This document shows, in pieces, positions 7,488 through 15,300 of a DNA stretch of 29,306 nt. The translations under genes were made by a program, and so were the position numbers. The notes beneath the pieces were generated by a model. That model ran no database searches and was not told where the DNA came from. It saw nothing but the letters and a program-made list of their open reading frames with translations. Source of the DNA: Brevundimonas sp. UBA7635 (GTDB lineage Bacteria; Pseudomonadota; Alphaproteobacteria; Caulobacterales; Caulobacteraceae); the NCBI GenBank assembly GCA_002483865.1, contig DLIT01000170.1:20257-49562 (forward strand). Direction: 5' to 3'. Positions within the stretch are counted from its first letter, which is position 1. Each line of letters starts with the position of its first letter.

Positions 7488-10207
7488 GAGGCTGTCCCTT
7501 TCAGGCTGACGCTGATCGTCCCTGCGCGAATAAACCCGCCCGTCGGAGGTATGTGCACAAGACTTTCTCGCTTTATCGTCAGACCCAAAGTCGACGCCTG
7601 TTCGGCATTCAGTCGAACGCGATATTCTCCTGGAGGCACCCCATCGATGAAGGCGATACCGGCATGATCGCTGCGCGCATTGAAAACCGTGCCGTCGTTT
7701 CCAACGAGTTCGATATCGACGGCCGACAGGGGACGGACATTATCCGCCGCCCTTTCAAGCACTACGCGAACTTCGATTTCGGCCGAGCGCTGCATCGGAT
7801 AGTTGACGATAACCGTCCGACCGGGGCGTGGCTCAACCGAGAGCAGGGTGGGGCCACCAGCCAGATAGGGGTCTTCGACCGCCAAGGTATTCAGGCGAAT
7901 GATTGCAGATCCGGGATCACCTAGTCCCGGAGCATAGGCCAGGCCGCTGGCATCAGTGATGAGGGTGTCGGTCGGAACGTCGGCTACGATGCCCGACACG
8001 CCTTCTTCATCTCGCTGACGAACGCCGTCATCATTGGCATCAATCCAGGCATTGATAGCCACGGCACCGCCTGACGCGCCACCGCTGCGGACCAGTCGAT
8101 AGCTGCGGCCCACGGGATCATAGCCAAAGCCAAATCCCAATTGGAAGCCGACGCGCCATTCGCCGGTCTCGGCTTCTAGGGCACTGTTCACGGCAAGGTC
8201 GAAGCGACGGGCTCGCCATATATGAGAGGCCTGGAGCGTAGTGATGGGTGTCGAGCCCAGACTGCGCACCATGCCGAACCGCAGGGCCTGATTGTCACGA
8301 AGTTGCCAGTCTGCTGTCAGATAGCCCGTTTCCAACTGAACTTCGGGCGACAATCGGTAGGTCAAACCCGAGCGAAGCTGAAGGCGGCGGGCGACAAGTG
8401 TGGCCACGTCAGTGGCTCCCACCCAACGCTTTGTCCGCGTGGCGTCAGCGCGTTTGTCTTCTTCCCAGGCAATGCTGCTGGATGCATAGAGCCGTCCGAT
8501 GGGTGTCGAGGCCCTCAGTTCTGCATTGGTTTGAGCGCTATTATCGCTTCGCTCCAGTCGTCTTAGATTGAGCGACCAGGGGACAATTTGCGAATGCGGG
8601 CCTTGAATCTGTCCATCGGCACGAAAATCGCTGGCTCGTCGCAACGGCGATGCGTTGCCCAGACCAAGCTGTCGAGTCTCGTCAATAAATCCGTCGCGGT
8701 ACTCGGCATGGCGGCCCACAAGAGAGAGACTTGATATCCTGCCAGCGAAGCTGCCGGCGATAGCCTGTCCGTTCTGGTCATCCCAACCAGCGTCGATCTG
8801 GGTGGCAAATGGCCCCAGAGAGGTTCGAAGTCCTATAGTCGCCAAAGAGCGGGACGGTTGGCCGGCAATGGGTTCGAAGCGCGCAATGCCGCCCGCAAGG
8901 GTCACCGAACTCGATAAACCGTAATCCAGCCCAGCGACCAGGCGCGTTCCATGGGGAACGATGCCTGGGTGGCTTGAAGGATCATCGCTCAGCCTCAGCA
9001 GGGTTCTACCCTGCTCGACAGCGCCGAGGCGTAAGATAAGGCGTCCTTGCTCAACCTGACCAGCCCCGAAGTTAATGCGCCTGACGGTCTCTCGGGTTTC
9101 ACCGTGCGGGCCGTAAAAGACGAGACGAAGCGTATTCAGGCCATAGGACAGCGGAACATCCAGAAATTCATACTGGCCCTGAACCGGAGTGGACTGCGAT
9201 CCGTAGAGGATCTCGTTGACATAGAGCTCAACCTCTTCGCCAACAGCCAGTTCGCCGCGCAGATCCAAAGGTGTACCGATATCGAGGCTATCGCGAGGAG
9301 CTGAGGTATAAAAAAGGCCCCGTCCACTGATACTGGCAACACCCAGCGCCAGTGACGGCGTATAGACATCCCCGATACCGGCGTGGGTCCCGCCCAACGG
9401 ACCGAGGGCATGACCGCTTCTGTCCCGGCGAGACAGAGTGATACGGCTGTCGCTCAGCCGAGCGTCGTCATCGGAGCCGACCCAGGCTTCGAGACCTGCC
9501 CACAACAGGTCGCCCGCGGCCCGGATGTCATAACGGCTGCTCTGGTCGCGTCCATCCCGACCTGTCTGGCCGCCGATATTGACATCGAATGCAGGTGCAG
9601 TGAATGCCCGATAGGGGGTAGCGATTTCAACGGGACGGTCGCCGCCAGCACCCAGGCCTATACGGCTACGCCGTTGGTCACGTTCAAGTCGTTGTTGAAA
9701 GGGTAGGGGCTCTAGGGGGGTCAGTTCCAGGACTTGCGCGCTGGTATCGGGCTTCAGGCGCACCGGTAGAAGCTGCTCAATCACATCGATCCGAAGATAG
9801 AGATCATCCGCGTAGATGGCGGCTTGGTCGGGAGATACCGAGATCTCCTGTCCCGCCAGCACGGCCTTACCCGTCGCTAGATCGACCGTCAGCTTGCGAT
9901 CCGGGGATAAAACCCATCCTTCAGCCCGGCGCTGAGATGGAAAGACCCCCACGGCGATGTCTAGCACCCGCGCCAGTTCGCCAATGGGCACAAAAACGCC
10001 TGTTCGTGAGGCATAGACGTTTACGGATTCAGCCAAAAGATTTGGCCCGGAACGCACTTCCAGCCACAAAAGGTCATCGCCATTGAAAGGCTGGGTGGCG
10101 GCAGCATCGACTAAGTTCGCGGCCGCCGCTCCGTTCTGAGCATGGGCCGCGAGAGCGACTAGGCTCCAGCTCAGCGCAACAGCACCGGCAAAGCCGCGGC
10201 CTTTCAC
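7484..10207 (-). CDS. outer-membrane fimbrial usher with C-terminal carboxypeptidase-regulatory-like domain
   Basis: 907-residue usher that would form the outer-membrane pore and assembly platform for the pilus. A signal peptide (about 1-23, ending AHAQ) precedes an N-terminal chaperone-binding region (WLEVRSGPNLLAESVNVYA) and a long amphipathic beta-barrel region. The barrel is interrupted by the plug-like stretch GEEVELYVNEILYGSQ and QYEFLDVPLSYGLNTLRLVFYGPHGETRE, a hallmark of ushers. After the barrel comes an acidic DANDDGVRQRDE segment (about residue 722) and beta-sandwich sequence including VPPGEYRVRL, of the kind annotated as carboxypeptidase-regulatory-like. The start overlaps the chaperone stop and the stop overlaps the minor-pilin start, so translation is coupled. 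It belongs to the alternative usher lineage often found beside DUF4402 pilins, not to the classical FimD type. Confidence 0.9.
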   Translation of the reverse strand: MKGRGFAGAVALSWSLVALAAHAQNGAAAANLVDAAATQPFNGDDLLWLEVRSGPNLLAESVNVYASRTGVFVPIGELARVLDIAVGVFPSQRRAEGWVLSPDRKLTVDLATGKAVLAGQEISVSPDQAAIYADDLYLRIDVIEQLLPVRLKPDTSAQVLELTPLEPLPFQQRLERDQRRSRIGLGAGGDRPVEIATPYRAFTAPAFDVNIGGQTGRDGRDQSSRYDIRAAGDLLWAGLEAWVGSDDDARLSDSRITLSRRDRSGHALGPLGGTHAGIGDVYTPSLALGVASISGRGLFYTSAPRDSLDIGTPLDLRGELAVGEEVELYVNEILYGSQSTPVQGQYEFLDVPLSYGLNTLRLVFYGPHGETRETVRRINFGAGQVEQGRLILRLGAVEQGRTLLRLSDDPSSHPGIVPHGTRLVAGLDYGLSSSVTLAGGIARFEPIAGQPSRSLATIGLRTSLGPFATQIDAGWDDQNGQAIAGSFAGRISSLSLVGRHAEYRDGFIDETRQLGLGNASPLRRASDFRADGQIQGPHSQIVPWSLNLRRLERSDNSAQTNAELRASTPIGRLYASSSIAWEEDKRADATRTKRWVGATDVATLVARRLQLRSGLTYRLSPEVQLETGYLTADWQLRDNQALRFGMVRSLGSTPITTLQASHIWRARRFDLAVNSALEAETGEWRVGFQLGFGFGYDPVGRSYRLVRSGGASGGAVAINAWIDANDDGVRQRDEEGVSGIVADVPTDTLITDASGLAYAPGLGDPGSAIIRLNTLAVEDPYLAGGPTLLSVEPRPGRTVIVNYPMQRSAEIEVRVVLERAADNVRPLSAVDIELVGNDGTVFNARSDHAGIAFIDGVPPGEYRVRLNAEQASTLGLTIKRESLVHIPPTGGFIRAGTISVSLKGTAS

Positions 10208-11040
10208 GGTGCGATCACCTGCGCCATTGCCAGGACTTCGCCCGCCCGTGCATCATCGTCTCGATAAACAAGGGTCAGGGTCTGCCCAGCGGCGACGGCT
10301 TGGGGCAAAGCCAGGCGTACAGTGCGTTTCGAGATTTCGGGATAAACTGCAACGCCGCGCACCGCAGTCATCAGCGGAGCATCATCCCCGGCACCAAGAC
10401 GGACTTCCAAGTCCCCATAGACAGAACTTGCGCCGAGTCGATCCAGATCGAAGACCATCTCGGTTCCAGATGGCCCCTGTTGCAGCCGGGCATTGGTGAT
10501 GGCCGCGCGGGCATCGGCAGTATTGTCGCGCACGATCACGGGAATGCTGACGCTAAACAGTGCGATGACCTGCAGGGCCACATCCTCATTGCCCGCAGCG
10601 GCCTGCGCTGCGGTAAAGCCACTGTCTTCTGGAGGAAGAGCTGTAATGGTCAGATGCGACCGGTGCTCGGCCGTGCCATCTCCACCGGGACGGGCCCTCA
10701 AACGAATGGCCTGGCTTTCCCGCGGTTGCAATGTGACACGGCGCGGAGTGTGCTGAACCAAGTCGGCAGCTGACGAAATGTCCAGTTCCGGGCGGTCGGA
10801 AGCTGGCACGATCTGACCATCAGGGAGCATTATACGATCGACCATCTCCACCGTATATGTGGCGGGCTGGTCACCCTGATTGAAGACATAGACGACGGCG
10901 CTGCGTTCACCTGGACCGAACACGACGCGTTTGGGCGAAATGTTCAGATCTGCCCCGATTTGGGCGCTGGCAGGCAGAGCAAGCGCAAGAGCAACCGCAG
11001 CTACCAGATTTGCGAGAAATAACGGCCAGCCCTGTCTCAT
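10204..11040 (-). CDS. PapD-like periplasmic fimbrial chaperone
   Basis: Periplasmic chaperone that would fold pilus subunits and hand them to the usher. The ATG at 11040 is preferred over an upstream in-frame GTG at 11073 because it places the signal peptide (MRQGWPLFLANLVAAVALALALPASAQ region) at the N-terminus and has AGG about 10 bases upstream. The protein is then 278 residues. Two Ig-like domains follow. Domain 1 has NISPKRVVFGPGERSAVVYVFNQGDQPATYTV and LQPRESQAIRLRARP. The strand ALFSVSIPVIVRD is the typical G1/linker segment before domain 2. It lies between the pilin and usher genes, overlapping the latter. Confidence 0.9.
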   Translation of the reverse strand: MRQGWPLFLANLVAAVALALALPASAQIGADLNISPKRVVFGPGERSAVVYVFNQGDQPATYTVEMVDRIMLPDGQIVPASDRPELDISSAADLVQHTPRRVTLQPRESQAIRLRARPGGDGTAEHRSHLTITALPPEDSGFTAAQAAAGNEDVALQVIALFSVSIPVIVRDNTADARAAITNARLQQGPSGTEMVFDLDRLGASSVYGDLEVRLGAGDDAPLMTAVRGVAVYPEISKRTVRLALPQAVAAGQTLTLVYRDDDARAGEVLAMAQVIAP

Positions 11041-11090
11041 TACCAATCTACCTGTCAGAGGCCGCTGCAGCACAACGCAACGACCATATT

Positions 11091-11621
11091 TCAGTTATAG
11101 GCTGCCGAAACGGTGAAGGTTCCAGTATAGACGCCCGTTGCGGCGGTCGAAGGCAGAGCAACGGTCCCCCCGACGCGAACGTTCAGTGTACCCGCAGAGC
11201 CCAGAGCATTGCTAAGAGTTTGGGCCGAGGCGTTGGCACCCAGGCTGTTATTGGTGGTGACGGTCAGACTCTCGGCCCCATTGATCATGCTGAAGGTGGC
11301 AGGAATGGTGACCGATACGGATTGGCCGCCTTCGCCTTCGATGTTGAACTGGGCAGCTTGGGGCGTGTCACCAGAATTTAGGGCCACGGCACCGCCCGAA
11401 ACGGTGCGAGCGCCAGCATTGCTGATGATCACAGAACCGGAACCGGTCGAAGGGCGCACTACGGTACCAAACTTCATGTCGGCGCTTTTGGAAACAGTCA
11501 GGGGGCGGATGACCGTGATGGAACCCTGTCCCGAAGCCGAAGAGCTCGATTGGGCCGAGGCGGTGCCAGCCAGACCGAAAGCGGTTACGGCGAGCGCGGA
11601 AACGAGAGCGAAGCGGTTCAT
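11091..11621 (-). CDS. major pilin, DUF4402 family
   Basis: 176-residue secreted structural subunit, first gene of the operon. The ATG at 11621 follows GGAG with 5-base spacing; an in-frame ATG at 11654 is less likely because it would put extra residues before the signal peptide MNRFALVSALAVTAFGLAGTASAQ. The mature protein shows the DUF4402 pattern: KFGTVVRPSTGSGSVIIS, ARTVSGGAVAL, FNIEGEGGQSVSVTIP, and the C-terminal VRVGGTVALPS...TGVYTGTFTVSAAYN. It is rich in Ser, Thr, Gly and Ala and has no cysteines. Being first and nearest the promoter fits a major subunit. DUF4402 proteins are found in alternative chaperone-usher (Mat/Ecp-like) pili. Confidence 0.88.
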   Translation of the reverse strand: MNRFALVSALAVTAFGLAGTASAQSSSSASGQGSITVIRPLTVSKSADMKFGTVVRPSTGSGSVIISNAGARTVSGGAVALNSGDTPQAAQFNIEGEGGQSVSVTIPATFSMINGAESLTVTTNNSLGANASAQTLSNALGSAGTLNVRVGGTVALPSTAATGVYTGTFTVSAAYN

Positions 11622-11805
11622 GTGAACTCCAACGTTTGAAAGCTGCGTTGGCACCCAAATCTTCCCGATTTTGGCGTGGGTCCATCAAACCAATCGCTGG
11701 AAGGGCGATTTTCGAACCAAAGTTATACGATATGGCGCACTTTTTTGTCCGCCGGGAACCGGAAACACCGAAACCGCTTCCTTCAGGAGGAGGTAGCCCT
11801 GCCCA
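11622..11805. promoter_or_regulatory. divergent promoter region between pilin operon and response regulator
   Basis: This intergenic stretch must carry the promoters of both the pilus operon and the regulator. It is more AT-rich than its surroundings (for example TTATACGATAT at 11723-11733). It contains a dyad AATCGC-N7-GCGATT at 11692-11710 and a second imperfect dyad around 11655-11680 (CCCAAATC and GATTTTGG). A strong ribosome site AGGAGGAGG begins at about 11785 for the regulator. The dyads are candidate binding sites for the adjacent regulator. Confidence 0.55.
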
Positions 11806-12438
11806 ATGCGTTGGACCGTGCTTATAGTAGATGATCACCCACTGGTTGCCGAAGCTTTGGAAGCGGCCATCGTTCATGCCTATCCGCAGTTTGGAGTGGC
11901 TCGGGTCTCTAACGCTGCAGAAGCAGAAAGCTATGCAAGACGACATCCGGACCATATCCGCGTCGTCATGCTTGATCTGATGCTCCCGGATACAGAAGGT
12001 TTCGGAGCTCTGCTAAGGCTCCAGCAGATCCTGCCCAAAGCCAGATTTGCTATCGTATCTTCGCGGGTCGATGCAGCTGTGATTGCTATGTCGCGGGCGT
12101 TCGGGGTTCAGGCCTATCTTAGCAAGGCACAATCCGTAGAGACCCTGGTCAACGCTGTGGGCGCGATCTTGCGCGGCGAGAGCCTGTTCCCTTCAATCGA
12201 AGAAGATATCGCCAGCACTGACGGTATTCACAAGCGTTTGCTGACGCTTTCTGCCGCTCAAACCCGGGTTCTTAAAGCCATGATCCATGGGAAATTGAAC
12301 AAGCAGATAGCAAATGATCTTGGACTCACGGAAGGGACAGTAAAGCAGCATGTTTCTGCCATTCTGAAAAAGCTTAACGTACCCAATCGAAGTCAGGCAA
12401 TTTTGGCAGGCGCTCGATACTTGACGAAAATGGATTGA
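11806..12438 (+). CDS. NarL/FixJ (LuxR-type) response regulator, FimZ-like
   Basis: 210-residue two-domain transcription regulator. The receiver has DD at 9-10, phospho-acceptor Asp57 in VMLDLMLPD, SS at the Thr/Ser switch position and Lys107 in YLSK. The C-terminal HTH (about 147-205) carries NKQIANDLGLTEGTVKQHVSAILKKLNV, diagnostic of LuxR/GerE proteins. A strong AGGAGGAGG lies about 12 bases upstream. It is transcribed away from the pilin operon and has no adjacent kinase of its own. The overall form is like FimZ/EcpR-type regulators of fimbriae, so control of the divergent pilus operon is a reasonable inference. Phosphate could come from the kinase/Hpt operon at 3.4-6.6 kb. Confidence 0.9.
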   Translation: MRWTVLIVDDHPLVAEALEAAIVHAYPQFGVARVSNAAEAESYARRHPDHIRVVMLDLMLPDTEGFGALLRLQQILPKARFAIVSSRVDAAVIAMSRAFGVQAYLSKAQSVETLVNAVGAILRGESLFPSIEEDIASTDGIHKRLLTLSAAQTRVLKAMIHGKLNKQIANDLGLTEGTVKQHVSAILKKLNVPNRSQAILAGARYLTKMD

Positions 12439-12686
12439 GAATTACTGCAGTGACTGCTTACTCATCCCCAAGGGCGTCTGCCGCGAAGCAAAAAAGCGGT
12501 CGCTCATTTCCAAGCGTGTGGGATGAGCAAGCGGCGACGTTGTCAGCGCAGGCGACAGTAATCCTAGGGCAATCGCGCCCGCACTAGCGGAGGAATTGGC
12601 GGAAGCGGTGTCCCTCGCACCTTGCGGACGCAGCAGGGGTTTGAGCGGATTCTGGACCGCTCTCCCACCTTTTCTCCCACCTCGTG
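12439..12686. other. host-prophage junction, non-coding, with long imperfect inverted repeat
   Basis: 248 bases with no convincing gene. It must contain the left prophage boundary, since the gene to the left is a host regulator and the genes to the right are phage. An imperfect dyad spans most of its left half: ATTACTG (12441-12447) pairs with CAGTAAT (12556-12562), and GCTTACTCATCCC (12456-12468) pairs with GGGATGAGCAAGC (12520-12532) with one mismatch. A shorter hairpin GAGCGG-N8-CCGCTC lies near 12642-12662. No integrase and no intact tRNA were found. Confidence 0.5.
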
Positions 12687-12875
12687 TTATGCCGCTGCTG
12701 CTGGCGCATTATTTATCAGATCGACCAGCGAACTGCGCAGGATCACGGTCCTGGAGCCGATCTTGCGGGCCTCAAGGCGGCCTTCCTTGATCAGCTTGTA
12801 GAGAGTCGTGCGCCCCAGCCCGGAAGCCTCAAGGGCCTCGGGGATGGAGTATGCGATCTTGGCGTTCTCGTTCAT
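12687..12875 (-). CDS. excisionase-like helix-turn-helix protein
   Basis: 62-residue MerR/excisionase-type HTH (HTH_17 class) with SIPEALEASGLGRTTLYKLIKEGRLEARKIGSRTVILRSS, the standard pattern of small DNA-binding directionality factors. The ATG at 12875 is used because AAGGAG precedes it at 7 bases and it overlaps the nuclease stop (ATGA); a GTG at 12881 is also in frame. It is the last gene of the leftward operon, where lambda has xis. The expected integrase gene does not follow. It could alternatively be a simple AlpA-like regulator. Confidence 0.8.
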   Translation of the reverse strand: MNENAKIAYSIPEALEASGLGRTTLYKLIKEGRLEARKIGSRTVILRSSLVDLINNAPAAAA

Positions 12876-13288
12876 TGCCACACTCCTTTCTTGTTGCGGC
12901 GGGCATCGTTCTCTTGCCCACGATATGGGTCGCCGTAGTTGGTCTCGGATATGGCCAGGCCTTCGCTGACGAGGGTGGCACCTAGATCCCGGCCACTGAT
13001 GGTGCAGACGGCCACGTTGCGCTGATAGCGGTCAGTGTCCGTGATGGTGCAGCGGGCCCCGTAGATGGCAAGCTGGCGAGCGCGGTCCCTGGCGGCGTTT
13101 GCAGTAGCCCGGCCCGTCGTGCAGGCCCAGATCGTCGGCTGGTTCCGGCAGCGGGTGAACGGCGCGGCTTCTCCCGCATCGATGCCTGCCAGGCGGATGC
13201 GGTGGCGCTCGCCGTCCTCGGTGACGCAGCGGCCGGAGTCGCCATCCGAAAGGACAAGGGCGGCGCAGATCAGGACGATGGGGGTCAT
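12872..13288 (-). CDS. thermonuclease (SNase-like) family protein
   Basis: 138 residues with a short hydrophobic N-terminus (MTPIVLICAALVLSDG), so possibly exported. The staphylococcal-nuclease-like core is visible: DGDSGRCVTEDGERHRIRLAGIDAGE, then DTDRYQRNVAVC (catalytic region equivalent to DRYGRxLA), and the C-terminal ENDARRNKKGVW. Members cut DNA or RNA with Ca2+. It overlaps both neighbours in the leftward operon by ATGA. Its role in the phage is unknown. Confidence 0.82.
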   Translation of the reverse strand: MTPIVLICAALVLSDGDSGRCVTEDGERHRIRLAGIDAGEAAPFTRCRNQPTIWACTTGRATANAARDRARQLAIYGARCTITDTDRYQRNVAVCTISGRDLGATLVSEGLAISETNYGDPYRGQENDARRNKKGVWQ

Positions 13289-13557
13289 TTCACCACCTTC
13301 AGGCCATGCTCCAAGTGGTGCAGGCGCGTTTCAAGTGACTGGCCGCGCTCGTCGTCCTTGTTGCCCCACGGCCTCGGGGCAATGGCGAGAACGTCAGCCG
13401 GGCATTCACGGATCGTGTGCTCGTAAACCCGATCTGCTGGGACACGATCATCAACAGTTAGAACCACGACATTTCCATCGGGGTCTGCGATCTTCACGTC
13501 CAGCCAGCCTGTCTCATCGTAGTGCATCACCACGACAGCTTTGATCTCTCGGCTCAT
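13285..13557 (-). CDS. hypothetical phage protein
   Basis: 90 residues, not recognised. The first half looks like a small beta domain (AVVVMHYDETGWLDVKIADPDGNVVVLTVDDR), the rest is charged with a helical C-terminus. No signal peptide or membrane segment. It is coupled to both neighbours by four-base overlaps in the leftward operon. Confidence 0.65.
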   Translation of the reverse strand: MSREIKAVVVMHYDETGWLDVKIADPDGNVVVLTVDDRVPADRVYEHTIRECPADVLAIAPRPWGNKDDERGQSLETRLHHLEHGLKVVK

Positions 13558-13979
13558 TCCCCCTCTCCCTGTTTGGCGCGAAGGATGGCGATGCAGAGGG
13601 CGAGGGCGGGTGGCCGCTCAATGGCAACCTCGATCCGCCTATGCGTTGAGCGGTGCCAGCCATCGTTGTCGCATTCGTTCAGGGTGATGCGGGACATAGC
13701 TCCCCACCGATCAACCTGCCACGCCCAGCCTCCAAGCACCCTTTCCGCCAGCGCGAGGGCGGCGTCGAGGGAGGTGGTGAAGGGTGATGCCGAGATGCTG
13801 CTGCCATTCGCATCGAGCAGCCAGCCCGGACGCGGAGAAAATATACCAGCAACTTCGGGGTCCACGATGGAAACCGCGCCATCTTGAGCGGTAGCAAGAG
13901 CGATTTCTGCATCCAGCTCCCGGCTCCCCACCTCGGCAGCCTCCAGCCTAGCGATGAGGGCGGACAGGTCAGCGGTCAT
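13554..13979 (-). CDS. hypothetical phage protein
   Basis: 141 residues from the ATG at 13979, chosen because it falls just before the end of the upstream gene (10-base overlap); the frame stays open further upstream. The N-terminus is helical (LSALIARLEAAEVGSRELDAEIALA). The middle has TTSLDAALALAERVLGGWAWQVDRWG and the end AIERPPALALCIAILRAKQGE. This arrangement is familiar from many alphaproteobacterial prophages, but no function is known to me. Confidence 0.7.
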   Translation of the reverse strand: MTADLSALIARLEAAEVGSRELDAEIALATAQDGAVSIVDPEVAGIFSPRPGWLLDANGSSISASPFTTSLDAALALAERVLGGWAWQVDRWGAMSRITLNECDNDGWHRSTHRRIEVAIERPPALALCIAILRAKQGEGE

Positions 13980-14172
13980 AGGTGGTGTCCTTGGTCTGGA
14001 AATGCTCCACTGGCCACGACTCCTCGACATTATGCTCGTGGCAGATTGCAGTGATAAAGCCCTTGGTCCGGCTCTTGCGGACGAAGGTGTAATCGCCTCC
14101 TCGTTTTCGGGAGATCAGGTCTCCCGGTTTGAGCGCATCGACACTGGCACCGGCGGAATGAACCCTATTCAT
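13969..14172 (-). CDS. hypothetical phage protein, SH3-like
   Basis: 67 residues from the ATG at 14172, which has AGGAG 6 bases upstream. The sequence LKPGDLISRKRGGDYTFVRKSRTKGFITAICHE looks like a small beta-barrel (SH3-like) fold. Function unknown. It overlaps the DUF551-like gene upstream by 8 bases. Confidence 0.65.
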   Translation of the reverse strand: MNRVHSAGASVDALKPGDLISRKRGGDYTFVRKSRTKGFITAICHEHNVEESWPVEHFQTKDTTYDR

Positions 14173-14461
14173 CTTCTGCTCCTGGTGCTGGAGGGAGGGG
14201 GAGCCAGTGGGTGGGTGGATCAGTCCAGTTGTGGAGGTCGATGTCTCTGGCCTCTTCGGAAGCCCAATCCACGATGCAGCCCACATCCCAGCCCGCAGCG
14301 CTTACGAGAAAGGATCGACCGTTACAGACGGCGGTGTTCAGAGGGAGCCACTCCACCATCTCACGGATGCAGGCGGCGGCTTCGGCAATAAGGGGATCGG
14401 CGACCGCATATTGAGCGCGCGCCTCCAGCCGCCCCACCAGTTCCATAGGGTCACGAGACAT
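14165..14461 (-). CDS. DUF551-like phage protein
   Basis: 98 residues from the ATG at 14461. The C-terminus DIDLHNWTDPPTHWLPLPPAP carries the THW[ML]PLP signature of DUF551, a domain common in tailed-phage early regions. The N-terminal part is helical. No enzymatic residues are evident. It overlaps the preceding gene by 11 bases and the next by 8. Confidence 0.65.
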   Translation of the reverse strand: MSRDPMELVGRLEARAQYAVADPLIAEAAACIREMVEWLPLNTAVCNGRSFLVSAAGWDVGCIVDWASEEARDIDLHNWTDPPTHWLPLPPAPGAEDE

Positions 14462-14684
14462 AGGCGGGTCCCTCCACCTCAAAGCGGACAATGCGATAGC
14501 CCCAACGCTTTCGGGCCTTGGCCCACGATTCCGCCGAAGGGTCGTTCGGATAGTATTTCCGCTCCATGCGCATCATTTCGGCGATCACGTCAGAGCGACG
14601 CGAACGGGTAGTTGAGGCCAGTATCCAGCCGCCCTTGTTGACGGCGGCGTAGAGGATTTGGCGCGGCACGATGATCTCACCCAC
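14451..14684 (-). CDS. hypothetical phage protein
   Basis: 77 residues starting at a GTG (14684) that has AAGGAGG 6 bases upstream, one base after the stop of the previous gene. Basic protein (many Arg/Lys) with STTRSRRSDVIAEMMRMERKYYPNDPS and WAKARKRWGYRIVRFEVEG. It resembles small phage accessory proteins but I cannot assign a role. Confidence 0.65.
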   Translation of the reverse strand: MGEIIVPRQILYAAVNKGGWILASTTRSRRSDVIAEMMRMERKYYPNDPSAESWAKARKRWGYRIVRFEVEGPAYVS

Positions 14685-14685
14685 G

Positions 14686-15300
14686 TTAGGCCTCCTTGCT
14701 GAGAAAGGCGTAGGCCGCCTCCACCTCGAAATCACGCGGCGCGACGTGTGACATGGCTTTCAGGTGTTTGAGCGCCTCAGCCAGCTTGTGCTCTGCTTCG
14801 GTGGCTCGGTCCCGCCAGCCCTCTACAATCCCAGCCGCTTCTGACGTTTCGAGCTTGCCGATTGCCTCGCCAGCCTTACGCGCCCATTCCGAGCACTCTT
14901 TCAGGGCTGCCATTTCGCTTGCCCGCAGCGCCGCGTTCTCTGCGATGAGGGCTTTAAGATCGGCTGCATGTTCTGCGGCCACAGAGGCAGACAGAAGAAC
15001 GCTTCCGTTCGCGCCGGGGTCGCCATCGGCCATCCAGTCGGCCATGTCAGCCAGCCTCGCCAGTTCCGCACGATCGCCGGAGCCGGATGCGAGGGCGGTG
15101 AGGATGGCGTCGGCAGCCCAAAGCGCATCGCTCTTTTCAGACTCAGATGCAGCGCCCCATTTTACCTGACGAGGCTGATCAAGCGTGAACTTGGAGTTGT
15201 CTGGAACAGGGTTTCGCGGCCCAACAATGCACCTGGCCACCTTCTCGCGCGGGGTGAGGGGGGCGTCACCGAGTTCCAATATTGGGCTATATCCGCTCAC
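14686..15300 (-). CDS. hypothetical phage protein with coiled coil
   Basis: 204 residues from a GTG at 15300 that overlaps the upstream stop (GTGA) and has AAGGGG upstream. The N-terminal part has LTPREKVARCIVGPRNPV and DALWAADAILTALASG, a pattern often seen in small phage proteins. Residues from about 110 to 190 are strongly helical and likely coiled coil (LKALIAENAALRASEMAALKE and ATEAEHKLAEALKHLK). Function unknown. Confidence 0.65.
   Translation of the reverse strand: MSGYSPILELGDAPLTPREKVARCIVGPRNPVPDNSKFTLDQPRQVKWGAASESEKSDALWAADAILTALASGSGDRAELARLADMADWMADGDPGANGSVLLSASVAAEHAADLKALIAENAALRASEMAALKECSEWARKAGEAIGKLETSEAAGIVEGWRDRATEAEHKLAEALKHLKAMSHVAPRDFEVEAAYAFLSKEA

Noticed and set aside
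11368..11955. 195-codon - strand frame spanning pilin, promoter and regulator
   Set aside because: It crosses the divergent promoter and overlaps two well-supported genes in other frames.
12597..12621. tRNA 3'-end-like sequence on the - strand (CACCGCTTCCGCCA), possible att in a tRNA
   Set aside because: The T arm is not intact (no GTTCGAATC loop and no pairing stem) and no anticodon or D arm can be drawn upstream.
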